Source of the DNA: Thiorhodococcus mannitoliphagus
Lineage (GTDB): Bacteria; Pseudomonadota; Gammaproteobacteria; Chromatiales; Chromatiaceae
Direction of reading: 5' to 3'
Assembly (NCBI RefSeq): GCF_010915725.1
Contig: NZ_JAAIJR010000013.1
Location: 1 to 64,000, forward strand
DNA length: 64,000 nt
A program made the translations under genes and the position numbers. Of this stretch, positions 37,345 to 45,029 are shown piece by piece (position 1 is the stretch's first letter; each line of letters opens with the position of its first letter). The notes under the pieces are model-generated. The model had not been told where the DNA came from, did not search any database, and worked only from the letters and a program-made list of their open reading frames with translations.

Positions 37345-38397
37345 CTGCAACAGCTCGCTGCACCAGAGCACGGCGGTCGCCTGCGCGCGGCCGCCGAAGG
37401 CTTCGGTATCCCCTTGTCGGATTGGCTCGACCTCTCCACCGGAATCAACCCCAGGGCATGGCCGCTGCCCGAGGTGCCGGCCTGCGTCTGGAATCGCCTG
37501 CCCGAGGCCGATGATGGCTTGGAGTCCGCGGCCGCCCGCTACTACAGTGCAGAGGCGCCCTTGCCGCTGGCTGGCTCCCAGGCCGCGATTCAGGCGCTCC
37601 CGCGCCTGCGTGCGCCCTGCCGCGTTGGCGTGCCGGATGTCGGCTATCAGGAGCATGCCCATGCCTGGCTTTGTGCCGGCCATGAAGTCGTGTCGCTTCC
37701 AGGGGGCGACCTGGATGGTCATGGTGATGAGGGCTCGGGAGAACTCGACTGCCTGGTTGTCATCAATCCGAACAACCCGACCGGTCGGCGCTTTTCTCGA
37801 GAGACCCTGCTGGGCTGGCATGAGCGTCTCGCGGCCAGAGGCGGCTGGCTCCTGGTCGACGAGGCCTTCATGGATCCAACCCCAGCGCAAAGCCTGCTTG
37901 ACCATGCGGGTCGTCCTGGGCTGATCATCCTGCGCTCACTCGGGAAGTTCTTTGGGCTGGCGGGCGCTCGGGTGGGTTTTCTCTTTGCGGATGAGCGGAT
38001 CAGGACCCTGGTCGAGCATCGGCTTGGGCCATGGAGCCTGACTGGGCCGTCTCGCTGGGTCGCAGCGCGGGCGCTGGAGGACCGCGCTTGGCAGACTGAG
38101 GTCCAATCTGAGCTGCGGGCCGCTGCGCAGCGCCTGGCCTCGCTCTTGACGGCCAGCGGATTGCGGCCGAGCGGCGGGACACCGCTCTTTCAGTGGGTTC
38201 AGACCGGACGAGCGGAATCCATCCATAAGGCGCTTGCTGCCCAAGGTATCCTGACGCGGCTCTTCGCCGCCCCTTCCAGTCTGAGGTTCGGATTGCCTGG
38301 GGATGCGTCGGGGTGGGGGCGTCTCGAGCACGCGCTTCGATGCTTGGATCTTCCGCCCGAAAAGGGTCTTCCTCGCAGTCTCGTGGTTGCAACCTAG
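37345..38397 (+). CDS. cobD: Threonine-phosphate decarboxylase-like PLP enzyme (CobC/CobD family)
   Basis: This fold-type I PLP protein of about 350 residues is expected to make (R)-1-amino-2-propanol phosphate for the cobalamin nucleotide loop. Motifs are DWLDLSTGINPRAWPLP, LVVINPNNPTGRRFSRETLL, WLLVDEAFMDP and RSLGKFFGLAGARVGF with the PLP Lys. The first conventional start is TTG at 37414, but the conserved N-terminal EHGGRLRAAAEGFGIPLSDW is encoded upstream in the same frame. That stretch reaches a CTG at 37345, 8 nt after a GGAG. A CTG start or a sequence error is therefore likely. A CobT-like gene follows. Confidence 0.85.
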   Translation: MQQLAAPEHGGRLRAAAEGFGIPLSDWLDLSTGINPRAWPLPEVPACVWNRLPEADDGLESAAARYYSAEAPLPLAGSQAAIQALPRLRAPCRVGVPDVGYQEHAHAWLCAGHEVVSLPGGDLDGHGDEGSGELDCLVVINPNNPTGRRFSRETLLGWHERLAARGGWLLVDEAFMDPTPAQSLLDHAGRPGLIILRSLGKFFGLAGARVGFLFADERIRTLVEHRLGPWSLTGPSRWVAARALEDRAWQTEVQSELRAAAQRLASLLTASGLRPSGGTPLFQWVQTGRAESIHKALAAQGILTRLFAAPSSLRFGLPGDASGWGRLEHALRCLDLPPEKGLPRSLVVAT

Positions 38398-38416
38398 GGA
38401 TTCAGGCGCTCAGGTC

Positions 38417-39310
38417 ATGCTTCCGAACTGGCTCGAGGTTCCTGCGGCCGAGCATCCCCGATCTCTTGTGCCATTGACCTCAGACAAGGCCGCGTGCCTC
38501 AACATTGCTGATATTCGGGGCGAGCGGCCAAGAAGTCTCGCTCCTGACGCCGCCTGGGCGCGCAAGTCGCAATGGGGTCAGGGGCAAGGCGCGCGGCTCG
38601 CGGTTTTTCTCTCCGATCCTCGCCTAGCGGCTGCGCTTGAGGCGCGGGCGTCCGAATCGGCCTACTTTCCGCTTGCCTTCGCCGTCCTAGGCAGGGACCT
38701 GGCGCCGCTCCTGAGGCAGCAGGGACTTGAGCTGGATGTTGTGCATTCCGACACGCCTGCCCCTGCCGCAGAGAGGGCCGCAGCTGTGGATCTTGGTGGC
38801 GTGGTCGATGCGACCGAGGCGAGGCATTGGCTCGATGTCTCGCTCAGCGTGGGTCGGCATGCGGCCGAGCGCGCGAAGCTGGCGGGCTTTCGGCGCCTTG
38901 GCTGTGTTGGCGCCTCGGGTTCTCAACCCAGTGGCGCTCAGCGCCGGCAGGAGCGAGGGGGGCGCGAGCCTCTTGTGGCGGGCTTGCCCGGACCGTCGAT
39001 TCCTGCGCGCGCCGATCGATTTCCACTGCAACTTTGTGGGCCAAAAATGGGTGGGCAAAAAGTCTATGAAGGACTGGTTCGAGGCGGAGATTTTGAGATT
39101 ACCGCGATGGTTGGGGCGATGATCGCCTGCGCCCAGATGGGGCTCGAAGTCGTTGTCTGGGGCGCTCAGGGGAAGACCGCAGCCGAGCTTGCCGCTTGCC
39201 TGTGCCCAGGGGCTAAGCCCTGGTTGAGGCGTTCCGCCTCCTCCTCCGAAGGGGTTGAAGTGGCGGCGACGCCGACCGCACGCGAATCGCTGGCCTTGAC
39301 TGGGAGCTAG
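38417..39310 (+). CDS. CobT-like protein, degenerate
   Basis: This 297-residue protein shows partial resemblance to nicotinate-nucleotide:dimethylbenzimidazole phosphoribosyltransferase. GLELDVVHSD, then VGRHAAERAKLAGFRRLGCVG and GGDFEITAMVGAMIACAQMG with a following VVVWG, align by eye with CobT segments. The NTT substrate loop after GVG and the C-terminal segment holding the catalytic Glu (RLGEGSGA in other CobT proteins) are missing. The middle part (about 175-220) looks like low-quality coding sequence. It is either a decaying cobT or a diverged domain; it directly follows the CobD-like gene. Confidence 0.5.
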   Translation: MLPNWLEVPAAEHPRSLVPLTSDKAACLNIADIRGERPRSLAPDAAWARKSQWGQGQGARLAVFLSDPRLAAALEARASESAYFPLAFAVLGRDLAPLLRQQGLELDVVHSDTPAPAAERAAAVDLGGVVDATEARHWLDVSLSVGRHAAERAKLAGFRRLGCVGASGSQPSGAQRRQERGGREPLVAGLPGPSIPARADRFPLQLCGPKMGGQKVYEGLVRGGDFEITAMVGAMIACAQMGLEVVVWGAQGKTAAELAACLCPGAKPWLRRSASSSEGVEVAATPTARESLALTGS

Positions 39311-39612
39311 TCCGCGAGTGTTAGGGCTCGGCGGACCTCAGCCGTGCTGCTGTCATGCTCCGCGCCCTGTTGCTCTCGCCTGAGCTGATGCCTGAGAAGG
39401 TTGAACTCCCAGATGCGCTCGGCCAGCGTCTGGCGTAGCTCGGCCTTCTCGAGTTCTGCGCTCAGTAGCTTGCGGCTCAGCCATTCGAGTCTGATGCCGA
39501 CCACGTCCAGCTTGGTCCGCGTCAGCGCGATGGACTGCTCAAGCCTTTGCAGCCTGTGCTCGTTCAGGTTGGCGATCTGACAATTGGCCGGGCAGGGACC
39601 TGTATTGGGCAT
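39307..39612 (-). CDS. Small coiled-coil protein
   Basis: This 101-residue charged protein starts MPNTGPCPANCQIANLNEHR and is almost entirely predicted coiled coil (LEQSIALTRTKLDVVGIRLE, AELEKAELRQTLAERI). The ATG at 39612 is preceded by AGGAAGGAG at ideal spacing, which settles the start although the frame is open to 39750. The N-terminal CPANC could bind a metal or form a disulfide. No family is recognised. The stop overlaps the end of the convergent CobT-like gene by 4 bp. Confidence 0.7.
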   Translation of the reverse strand: MPNTGPCPANCQIANLNEHRLQRLEQSIALTRTKLDVVGIRLEWLSRKLLSAELEKAELRQTLAERIWEFNLLRHQLRREQQGAEHDSSTAEVRRALTLAD

Positions 39613-39867
39613 CTCCACTCCTTCCTGCTTAAGTCTTGCTGCTAGCGAACATCCTATCCCTTGAGTGCCCATCGGGCATCCGGAAAAACACTTATCTGTG
39701 TATGGCCGTTGGCGTGTCGCTGCCTGTCGCGCGGCATGAGACGGATGCATTGAGGAACTGAGCGGCCTTGGGTTGTCCCGAGCCGCGGAAGGTGCTGCCT
39801 ATCTCGACGCCATGGATTTGCTCGGAGTGGTCGCGGCACGGCGTCCCTGCCGGCTCGATTCAAGGTG

Positions 39868-41841
39868 TCAGCTTGCGCTGTTTCCGAAGATGAGGTTCAG
39901 CATTCCTAGGGCGACGACTAGGAAGAGGACGGTCATGATGCCGCCGGCCTTCATGTAGTCGGGGACTCGGTAGCCGCCTGGCCCCATGATGAGGGCGTTG
40001 ACCTGGTGGGTTGGGATGAGGAAAGAATTGGAGGTCGCGATCGCCACCGTGAGCGCGAAGACGGCCGGGTTTGCCCCGGCGCCGATCGCCATGTTGACCG
40101 CCAAGGGCACGAGCAGCACGGTTGCGCCCACGTTGGACATGACCAGCGTGAAGAAGGTCGCCAAGACAGCGAGGGCTGTTTGAATGACCCAGATCGGGAC
40201 GTCGCCGAGTGCCGTCAGCGTCTGGTCCGCAATCCAGGCCGCAGTGCCGCTTTGCTCGACCGCGAGGCCAAGGGGGATGAGCGAGGCGAGCAGGAAGACG
40301 GTCTTCCAACTCACGGCCTCATAGGCCTCCTCCATCGATAAGACGCCCGTCAGCACCATCCCGACCGCACCTGTCAGCAAGGCCACGGAGAGCCTGAGGT
40401 CGGTGAAGAGCACCAGGCTCAGGGTCAGGACGAAGAGCAAGAGGGCGATCGGGACTTTGTGTGGGCGCAGCTCTTCGTGCGGATACTCTGTGGTCACGAC
40501 GACGAAGTTGCGGTCTTTCTGGATCCGCGTGAGGTCTGCCCAGGTGGTATGGACGACCAGGGCGTCGCCGGGCTCGAAGGGCGTGTTGCGCACGCCTCCC
40601 GTGCGATAGGTGATCTGGGTGCCGCCGCGATTGATGGCGAGCAGTGACAGGCCATAGGTCTTGCGCATCCAGACGTCGCGCGCGGTCTTGCCGATGAGCG
40701 AGGAGCCCGGCGGGACGACGATTTCGGCCACGCCGGCCTTGGTGTTGGCCATGGTTTCCGCGAAGAGTTCTAAGTCGGGTTTCCCATCGAGCTTGTTAGC
40801 CTCGATCAGATCCGGGAAGGCGTCTGGGCCGCCGAGCAGGCACAGGGTGGATCCGGCCTCGATGCCAAGGGTCCGGTCGACGCCATCGGCACCGAAGCGC
40901 AGACCATCGCCCTTTTCGACACCGACGATGCGCACCTTCCAGAGACGCTCCAGCTCATCGACGTTGTTACCGATCAGCTGGCTGTTCACCGGGACGCGGA
41001 GTTCGCGGATCTCGAAGTCGCTCAGTCCATAGGTTTCGGCGAAGTACTGGCTGGTATCACTGCCCTCGAGCTTGTCCGACCCGCGCGCGGGCAGGACCAG
41101 TCGCCCCGCGACGACGAAGTAAAGGATGCCGGCGACCAGCAGCGCGGCCCCGATCGGGGTGACGTCGAAGAGCTGGAAGGTGCGCATGGGCTCCATGCCT
41201 TCCGGTAATGCCTGATTCGACGTCAGGATCAGATCGTTTAGCAGGATCAGTGGACTCGATCCGACCATGGTGATGGTGCCGCCGAGGATGGCGCAGAAGC
41301 CCATGGGCATCAGGAGGCGCGACATGGGCAGTCCGGTCCGCGCCGAGATTCGGCTGACCACGGGCAGGAAGAGCGCTGCGGCGCCGACGTTCTGCATGAA
41401 GCTCGAGATCACCCCGACCGTTCCCGAGATCAGGGGGATGATTCGCGCTTCCGTAGCCCCGCCGATGCGCATGATGAAGGCCGCGACCTTCGACATGATC
41501 CCGGTTTTGTCCAGGCCTGCGCCGACGATCATCACGGCGATGATGGAGATGACGGCGTTACTGGAGAAGCCGTCGAAAAGGTTCTCCACCGGGACCAGTC
41601 CTTGCTGGAGCCCAATCCAGGGTGCAGCTAGGGTCGTGAGACCGAGCAAGACCATCACGGTCACAGCCGCGACGTCCACGCTAACGACCTCGAAGGCGAA
41701 GAGAAAGATGGTCAGCAGCAGGAAGCCGGTGACCCAGGCGATCTCCGTGTTCGGGACGATTCCCGCCAGGTAGATCCCAACAATTGCAAAGAAGGCAGCG
41801 GCAATGTCCCTTTGGGACAGGCCCCTGAGCGCTGTGAGCAT
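39868..41841 (-). CDS. SLC13/DASS-family anion transporter with two TrkA_C domains
   Basis: This 657-residue membrane protein has two hydrophobic halves (about 1-235 and 425-657) with the CitT/SLC13 motifs (GFSSNAVISIIAVMIVGAGL, ILGGTITMVGSSPLILLNDL). They flank two RCK_C domains (VNSQLIGNNVDELERLWKVR and PPGSSLIGKTARDVWMRKTY). Proteins of this shape carry sulfate or other divalent anions, with Na+ or H+. In a sulfur oxidiser a sulfate exporter/importer is plausible, but the substrate cannot be read from the sequence. Confidence 0.88.
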   Translation of the reverse strand: MLTALRGLSQRDIAAAFFAIVGIYLAGIVPNTEIAWVTGFLLLTIFLFAFEVVSVDVAAVTVMVLLGLTTLAAPWIGLQQGLVPVENLFDGFSSNAVISIIAVMIVGAGLDKTGIMSKVAAFIMRIGGATEARIIPLISGTVGVISSFMQNVGAAALFLPVVSRISARTGLPMSRLLMPMGFCAILGGTITMVGSSPLILLNDLILTSNQALPEGMEPMRTFQLFDVTPIGAALLVAGILYFVVAGRLVLPARGSDKLEGSDTSQYFAETYGLSDFEIRELRVPVNSQLIGNNVDELERLWKVRIVGVEKGDGLRFGADGVDRTLGIEAGSTLCLLGGPDAFPDLIEANKLDGKPDLELFAETMANTKAGVAEIVVPPGSSLIGKTARDVWMRKTYGLSLLAINRGGTQITYRTGGVRNTPFEPGDALVVHTTWADLTRIQKDRNFVVVTTEYPHEELRPHKVPIALLLFVLTLSLVLFTDLRLSVALLTGAVGMVLTGVLSMEEAYEAVSWKTVFLLASLIPLGLAVEQSGTAAWIADQTLTALGDVPIWVIQTALAVLATFFTLVMSNVGATVLLVPLAVNMAIGAGANPAVFALTVAIATSNSFLIPTHQVNALIMGPGGYRVPDYMKAGGIMTVLFLVVALGMLNLIFGNSAS

Positions 41842-42028
41842 AACGGGCCCCTCTTATGATAGATCTTGTGCGACTTCTGCTCCGCTGGACGGAGGGCCGC
41901 GTTTGGAGCCTTTACGAAGGCGGGAAGCGCGTTCCGCTTCTCGGCTCCAGTATCGATGATGCGTTACGGGTTGCCAATATTCCTCGGTTTTCCCGCCTCC
42001 AGAGAGCGCGAAGCGCGCTTGTGCTGCT

Positions 42029-42196
42029 CTAGGAGCCTGTCCGACTTAGGATGAATCGGCTGCGGAATCGGGAGAAGGGTCCCTTTCGCCCCGCTTTTTC
42101 GTTACATAGAACCACTATGCGCCTCAAAACCGGAACGAAATGGCCTCGCTCTCCCACTTCCTCGCTTCGATCCCCCCAAGTCGGACAGGCTCCTAG
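42029..42196. mobile_element. 168-bp MITE-like element with 19-bp terminal inverted repeats
   Basis: CTAGGAGCCTGTCCGACTT at 42029-42047 is the exact reverse complement of 42178-42196. The interior has no gene. The size, perfect ends and CTAG borders suggest a non-autonomous derivative of an insertion sequence. It shares its right CTAG with the start of the adjacent CTAG-bounded repeat. Confidence 0.8.
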
Positions 42197-42355
42197 AATA
42201 CTTGAGGGCGCAAAATGCTTGCAGATGAGTCAAATTTCGATGAAGCGTCCGACCATCCAAGGCCGTCGGTATCGGTATCGAACCGACGATAGCCATCCCG
42301 ATTCCGATAGCGATCCCGTTGGCATGACGCGTCGGTCTGAGGCGAAGCCTCGCTC
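42193..42355 (-). repeat. CTAG-bounded interspersed repeat, copy 2
   Basis: This is a reverse-orientation copy of the unit at 451-596 and 44111-44298. It has CTAGAATACTTGAGGGCGC at the left, the hexamer-type GGTATC tract in the middle, and GAGGCGAAGCCTC at the right. The right-hand CTAG is mutated (CTCG). Confidence 0.85.
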
Positions 42356-42432
42356 GTCTCTGACAAGCGATAGGTGCCTTTTCTGCTACTCTCCGCATGA
42401 GACGCTACCACCAGAATCCTGGAGCCACTCAG

Positions 42433-43203
42433 ATGACTAGGCCAGCCAGTTGCTTTGTTGTCGCGCTTGTCCTGCTCGCTTGGGCGAGCTTGGCCGCGGC
42501 CGATCCAACGAGACCCCTGCCGCAAGTCGATGTCGCGGTCGAGCTTGAGCGGCTGACGCATGAGCTTGGCTTCGATGTGAAGGGGATCGAGCAGACTGCG
42601 GAGGCAGTCGGCCACCTTGGCGGTGACAACCCCATCGAGCGCCTTCACCTGCTCTTGGAGGAGTTCGATCACATCATCGTCCAAGATTCCGGTGGAGGTG
42701 TCGAGCGGGTCATCATCCTCGGTGAGAAGTCTGACTATGTACCGCCACCCCTGGTTGTGGAAGGCGCGCCGGATGGCGTGGCCGATGATTCCACTGCGGG
42801 AGGCGAGGGCGAAGCGATCGTCTTGACGACGCGGCGCGAGGGATCCTCACATGTCGTGACCCTGGGCCTGGAGGGTCCGAACAAAGCGCGTGTCGAACAG
42901 GCCATGCTCATCGACACGGGGGCGGATCGGATCGTGCTGCCCCTGTCGCTGCTCTCGACCCTTGGTCTTGCTCAGGACGCCTTGAAGGCGCAGCAGGTGC
43001 AGACAGCGAATGGCATCGTGGACGCGCGCATCGGGCAGCTCAGTGCCGTTTGGGTGGGTGAAAAGCGCGTCGAAGACGTCGATGTCGCCTTCATCGAGGA
43101 TCAGAAGCTTGGCGGAACCTCGCTCTTGGGGATGAGCTTGCTGAGGCGGTTCCGGATGACGATCGACGACGAGAAGAGTCAGCTTACATTGGCGACCAGA
43201 TAG
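42433..43203 (+). CDS. Exported retropepsin-like aspartic protease
   Basis: This 256-residue protein has a signal peptide (CFVVALVLLAWASLAAA) and a middle region without known domains. A C-terminal retropepsin-type domain has the single catalytic motif LIDTGADRIVLPLSLL (Asp161) and a later hydrophobic-Gly flap-like segment, SLLGMSLLRRFRMTID. One motif means it must dimerise to be active. GGAG at about -10 supports the ATG at 42433. Bacterial members of this group are usually annotated as TIGR02281-like or clan AA proteases; the target is unknown. Confidence 0.82.
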   Translation: MTRPASCFVVALVLLAWASLAAADPTRPLPQVDVAVELERLTHELGFDVKGIEQTAEAVGHLGGDNPIERLHLLLEEFDHIIVQDSGGGVERVIILGEKSDYVPPPLVVEGAPDGVADDSTAGGEGEAIVLTTRREGSSHVVTLGLEGPNKARVEQAMLIDTGADRIVLPLSLLSTLGLAQDALKAQQVQTANGIVDARIGQLSAVWVGEKRVEDVDVAFIEDQKLGGTSLLGMSLLRRFRMTIDDEKSQLTLATR

Positions 43204-43270
43204 CCCCTATCCGGGATGCTGTATTGCCAGGATCCCCGGGGCGGCGTCCGGCCTGTCTGCTCGCTTAGGC

Positions 43271-43561
43271 TCAACGCCCACCCAGCTTGATGCGTCGCAG
43301 CTGCTCTTTCAGCTCGCGCAGCTCCTTGTCCACCGACTCGACACTCTGCGCGTGCTGCTCCTCGTGCTTTGCCTGGTTGAGGGCGAGCTGACGCATGTAC
43401 TTGCGCAGCTCGTTCAGGTCGCCTTCGATGCGCGTGAGACTTCCGGATACCTGATCCAAGCGCTCAGCGGTTGTATCCACGCGCTCGGCAGCCTCCTGTC
43501 GGAATTTCTGAAGGCCCTCTCGCAGCTCTCTCAGGAGGACTAGTACGAAACCATTTGACAT
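43271..43561 (-). CDS. Small coiled-coil protein
   Basis: This 96-residue charged protein begins MSNGFVLVLLRELREGLQKF and is followed by heptad-rich sequence (ERVDTTAERLDQVSGSLTRI, EGDLNELRKYMRQLALNQAK). It is predicted to be all helix. GGAG at about -8 fixes the ATG at 43561. It has no family that I recognise; tail-to-tail with the protease gene. Confidence 0.65.
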   Translation of the reverse strand: MSNGFVLVLLRELREGLQKFRQEAAERVDTTAERLDQVSGSLTRIEGDLNELRKYMRQLALNQAKHEEQHAQSVESVDKELRELKEQLRRIKLGGR

Positions 43562-44294
43562 CTCTTGCTCCAAGGGCGCCGCCTGCCCTTCCGAGGCTGG
43601 ACGTGTCGGCAATCAGGTATTGGAGAACGGCTTCGCCGCCCTCTGCGCTCGCTATTCTTCGGGTAGACGCGGGACCATCCGATAATGTGCGCGCGGCTAT
43701 CTGTCCAGCGACGGATGCTCTAGGTCGAACGCCTGATCGAATCTTAGATTGCTTCGCAGGATCCAAAGGCGACTTCTGTCAAGGTTCAGACCACCTGAGC
43801 TGTCTCGAGGCCCGCTTCCCTGTCGCGCCGGCAGTCGCAGTGCTTGGCGATGCCCCTGTCGGTGCTCCTTGAAGGTGAACCTCGATCCGGCGCCATCTGC
43901 TATGAGCTTCTCCGGCAACGGCCTAAGGCTAGGCTGGGATCAGCTCAGCGCTCACTCGGATCGACGAAATGCCTACATAATACCTAAACACGGACAGCTT
44001 GCCTGTCCTGGTCCTGACTCCTGCAAGGTCCTGGATCTCAGGGTCGTCCGAAATCCCCCCCTCTCCCCCTTTGCAAAAGGGGGGAAGTCGTTGATGGACG
44101 CTTTCTGAACCTAGCGAGGCTTCGCCTCAGACCGACGCGTCATGCCAACGGGATCGCTATCGGAATCGGGGTCGCTATCGTCGGTTCGATCCCGATCCCG
44201 ATCCCGATCCCGATCCCGATCCCGACGGCCTTGGGTGGTCGGACGCTTCATCGAAATTTGACTCATCTGCAAGCATTTTGCGCCCTCAAGGATT
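43562..44294. other. Gene-free stretch with repeat remnants
   Basis: About 730 bp. The part from 43562 to 44047 shows no supported gene, and every frame is short and unlike neighbouring genes. The remainder is a partial hairpin repeat (44048-44106) followed by CTAG-bounded repeat copy 3 (44111-44298). Confidence 0.5.
44048..44106. repeat. Hairpin/TIR repeat family, partial copy d
   Basis: The right half of the unit is preserved: CCGAAATCCCCCCCTCTCC, the CCCCCTTTGCAAAAGGGGGG hairpin, and the terminal TTGATGGACGCTTTCT. The left half is absent. Confidence 0.8.
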
Positions 44295-44298
44295 CTAG
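44111..44298 (+). repeat. CTAG-bounded interspersed repeat, copy 3
   Basis: This is the longest copy (188 bp). It carries about six tandem CGATCC hexamers where copies 1 and 2 have about two. The terminal CTAG supplies the stop codon (TAG on the minus strand, 44295-44297) of lspA. Confidence 0.88.
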
Positions 44299-44849
44299 GG
44301 CGCGTCAGCATCCTGCGGTCGCGGCTCCTCATCGGCGCGGAGCATGGTCAGGATGAGCAGGACCATGCCAAGCGTGATGGCGCTATCGGCGATGTTGAAG
44401 GCGGGCCATGGATTGAAAATGTCCAATGGAATGAAGGGCAGATAGACCTGGATGAAATCAACGACGTGGCCGAGGAGTACGCGGTCGATAAGGTTGCCGA
44501 CGGCCCCGCCGATAAGGAGCGCCAGACCCAGTGCCTGCAACCTATCGCCCTGTTTGAGTCGTAGCAGCCAGCCGATGAGCACCAGCGTCACGACAATGGC
44601 GAGCGCGGCGAAAAGCCAGCGCTGCCAGCCTCCAGCACTGGCCAGAAAGCTGAAGGCCGCGCCTGTGTTGAACATGAGCGTGATGTTCAGGTTCGGGATG
44701 ACGGGGACGACCTCGAACGGGGTCAGCGCGGCTAGCGCGAGCCATTTGGTCGCTTGATCCAGCGCAAGGATCGCCAAGGAAAGCCAAAGCCAGTGTTTCA
44801 AGTCAGGTCTCGGTGGTATCGGATTCGGTGAGGCCGCGGCGGCGACCAA
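44295..44849 (-). CDS. lspA: Lipoprotein signal peptidase LspA
   Basis: This four-helix inner-membrane aspartic protease cleaves prolipoprotein signal peptides. Conserved boxes are LDQATKWLAL, LNITLMFNTGAAFSFL, GLALLIGGAVGNLIDRVLLG with the first catalytic Asp, and FNIADSAITLGMVLLI with the second. The start is uncertain: TTG at 44849 gives 184 residues and TTG at 44801 gives 168, closer to the usual size. The stop codon lies in the end of a CTAG-bounded repeat, so the last residues may have been replaced. It follows ileS on the same strand, the usual order. Confidence 0.93.
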   Translation of the reverse strand: MVAAAASPNPIPPRPDLKHWLWLSLAILALDQATKWLALAALTPFEVVPVIPNLNITLMFNTGAAFSFLASAGGWQRWLFAALAIVVTLVLIGWLLRLKQGDRLQALGLALLIGGAVGNLIDRVLLGHVVDFIQVYLPFIPLDIFNPWPAFNIADSAITLGMVLLILTMLRADEEPRPQDADAP

Positions 44850-44866
44850 AGTCGGATGTGCTCGGT

Positions 44867-44962
44867 TTAGAAGGTGTCCATCAACAACTTCCCCCCTGTC
44901 GCATAGGGTGGCCTAGGGGCGGCATCGCTCGCATCGGGAAACAATTGATGAACCCTTTTTCT
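44867..44962. repeat. Hairpin/TIR repeat family, degenerate copy e
   Basis: TTTAGAAGGTGTCCATCAAC at the left, a mutated C/G hairpin, GGCGGCATCGCTCGCATCGG, and a degraded right end (AATTGATGAACCC). It lies in the 180-bp gap between ileS and lspA, on the path of their shared transcript. Confidence 0.75.
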
Positions 44963-45029
44963 AGAAAGGGGTCAAGGCAGGCTGATCGGAGCGCGTGCTG
45001 AGCGGGATCAAGCCTGCCGTGACATTGCC

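Larger units (their letters stand above)
41842..42432. other. Gene-free stretch holding two mobile repeats
   Basis: About 590 bp without a supported gene, mostly filled by a 168-bp inverted-repeat element (42029-42196) that abuts a CTAG-bounded repeat (42193-42355). The remaining 41842-42028 contains GC-rich sequence with no clear signal. Confidence 0.6.

Noticed and set aside
43697-43918. Short open frame on the minus strand in the 43.6-44.3 kb gap
   Set aside because: No ribosome site, no recognisable motif, and the region is repeat-rich.
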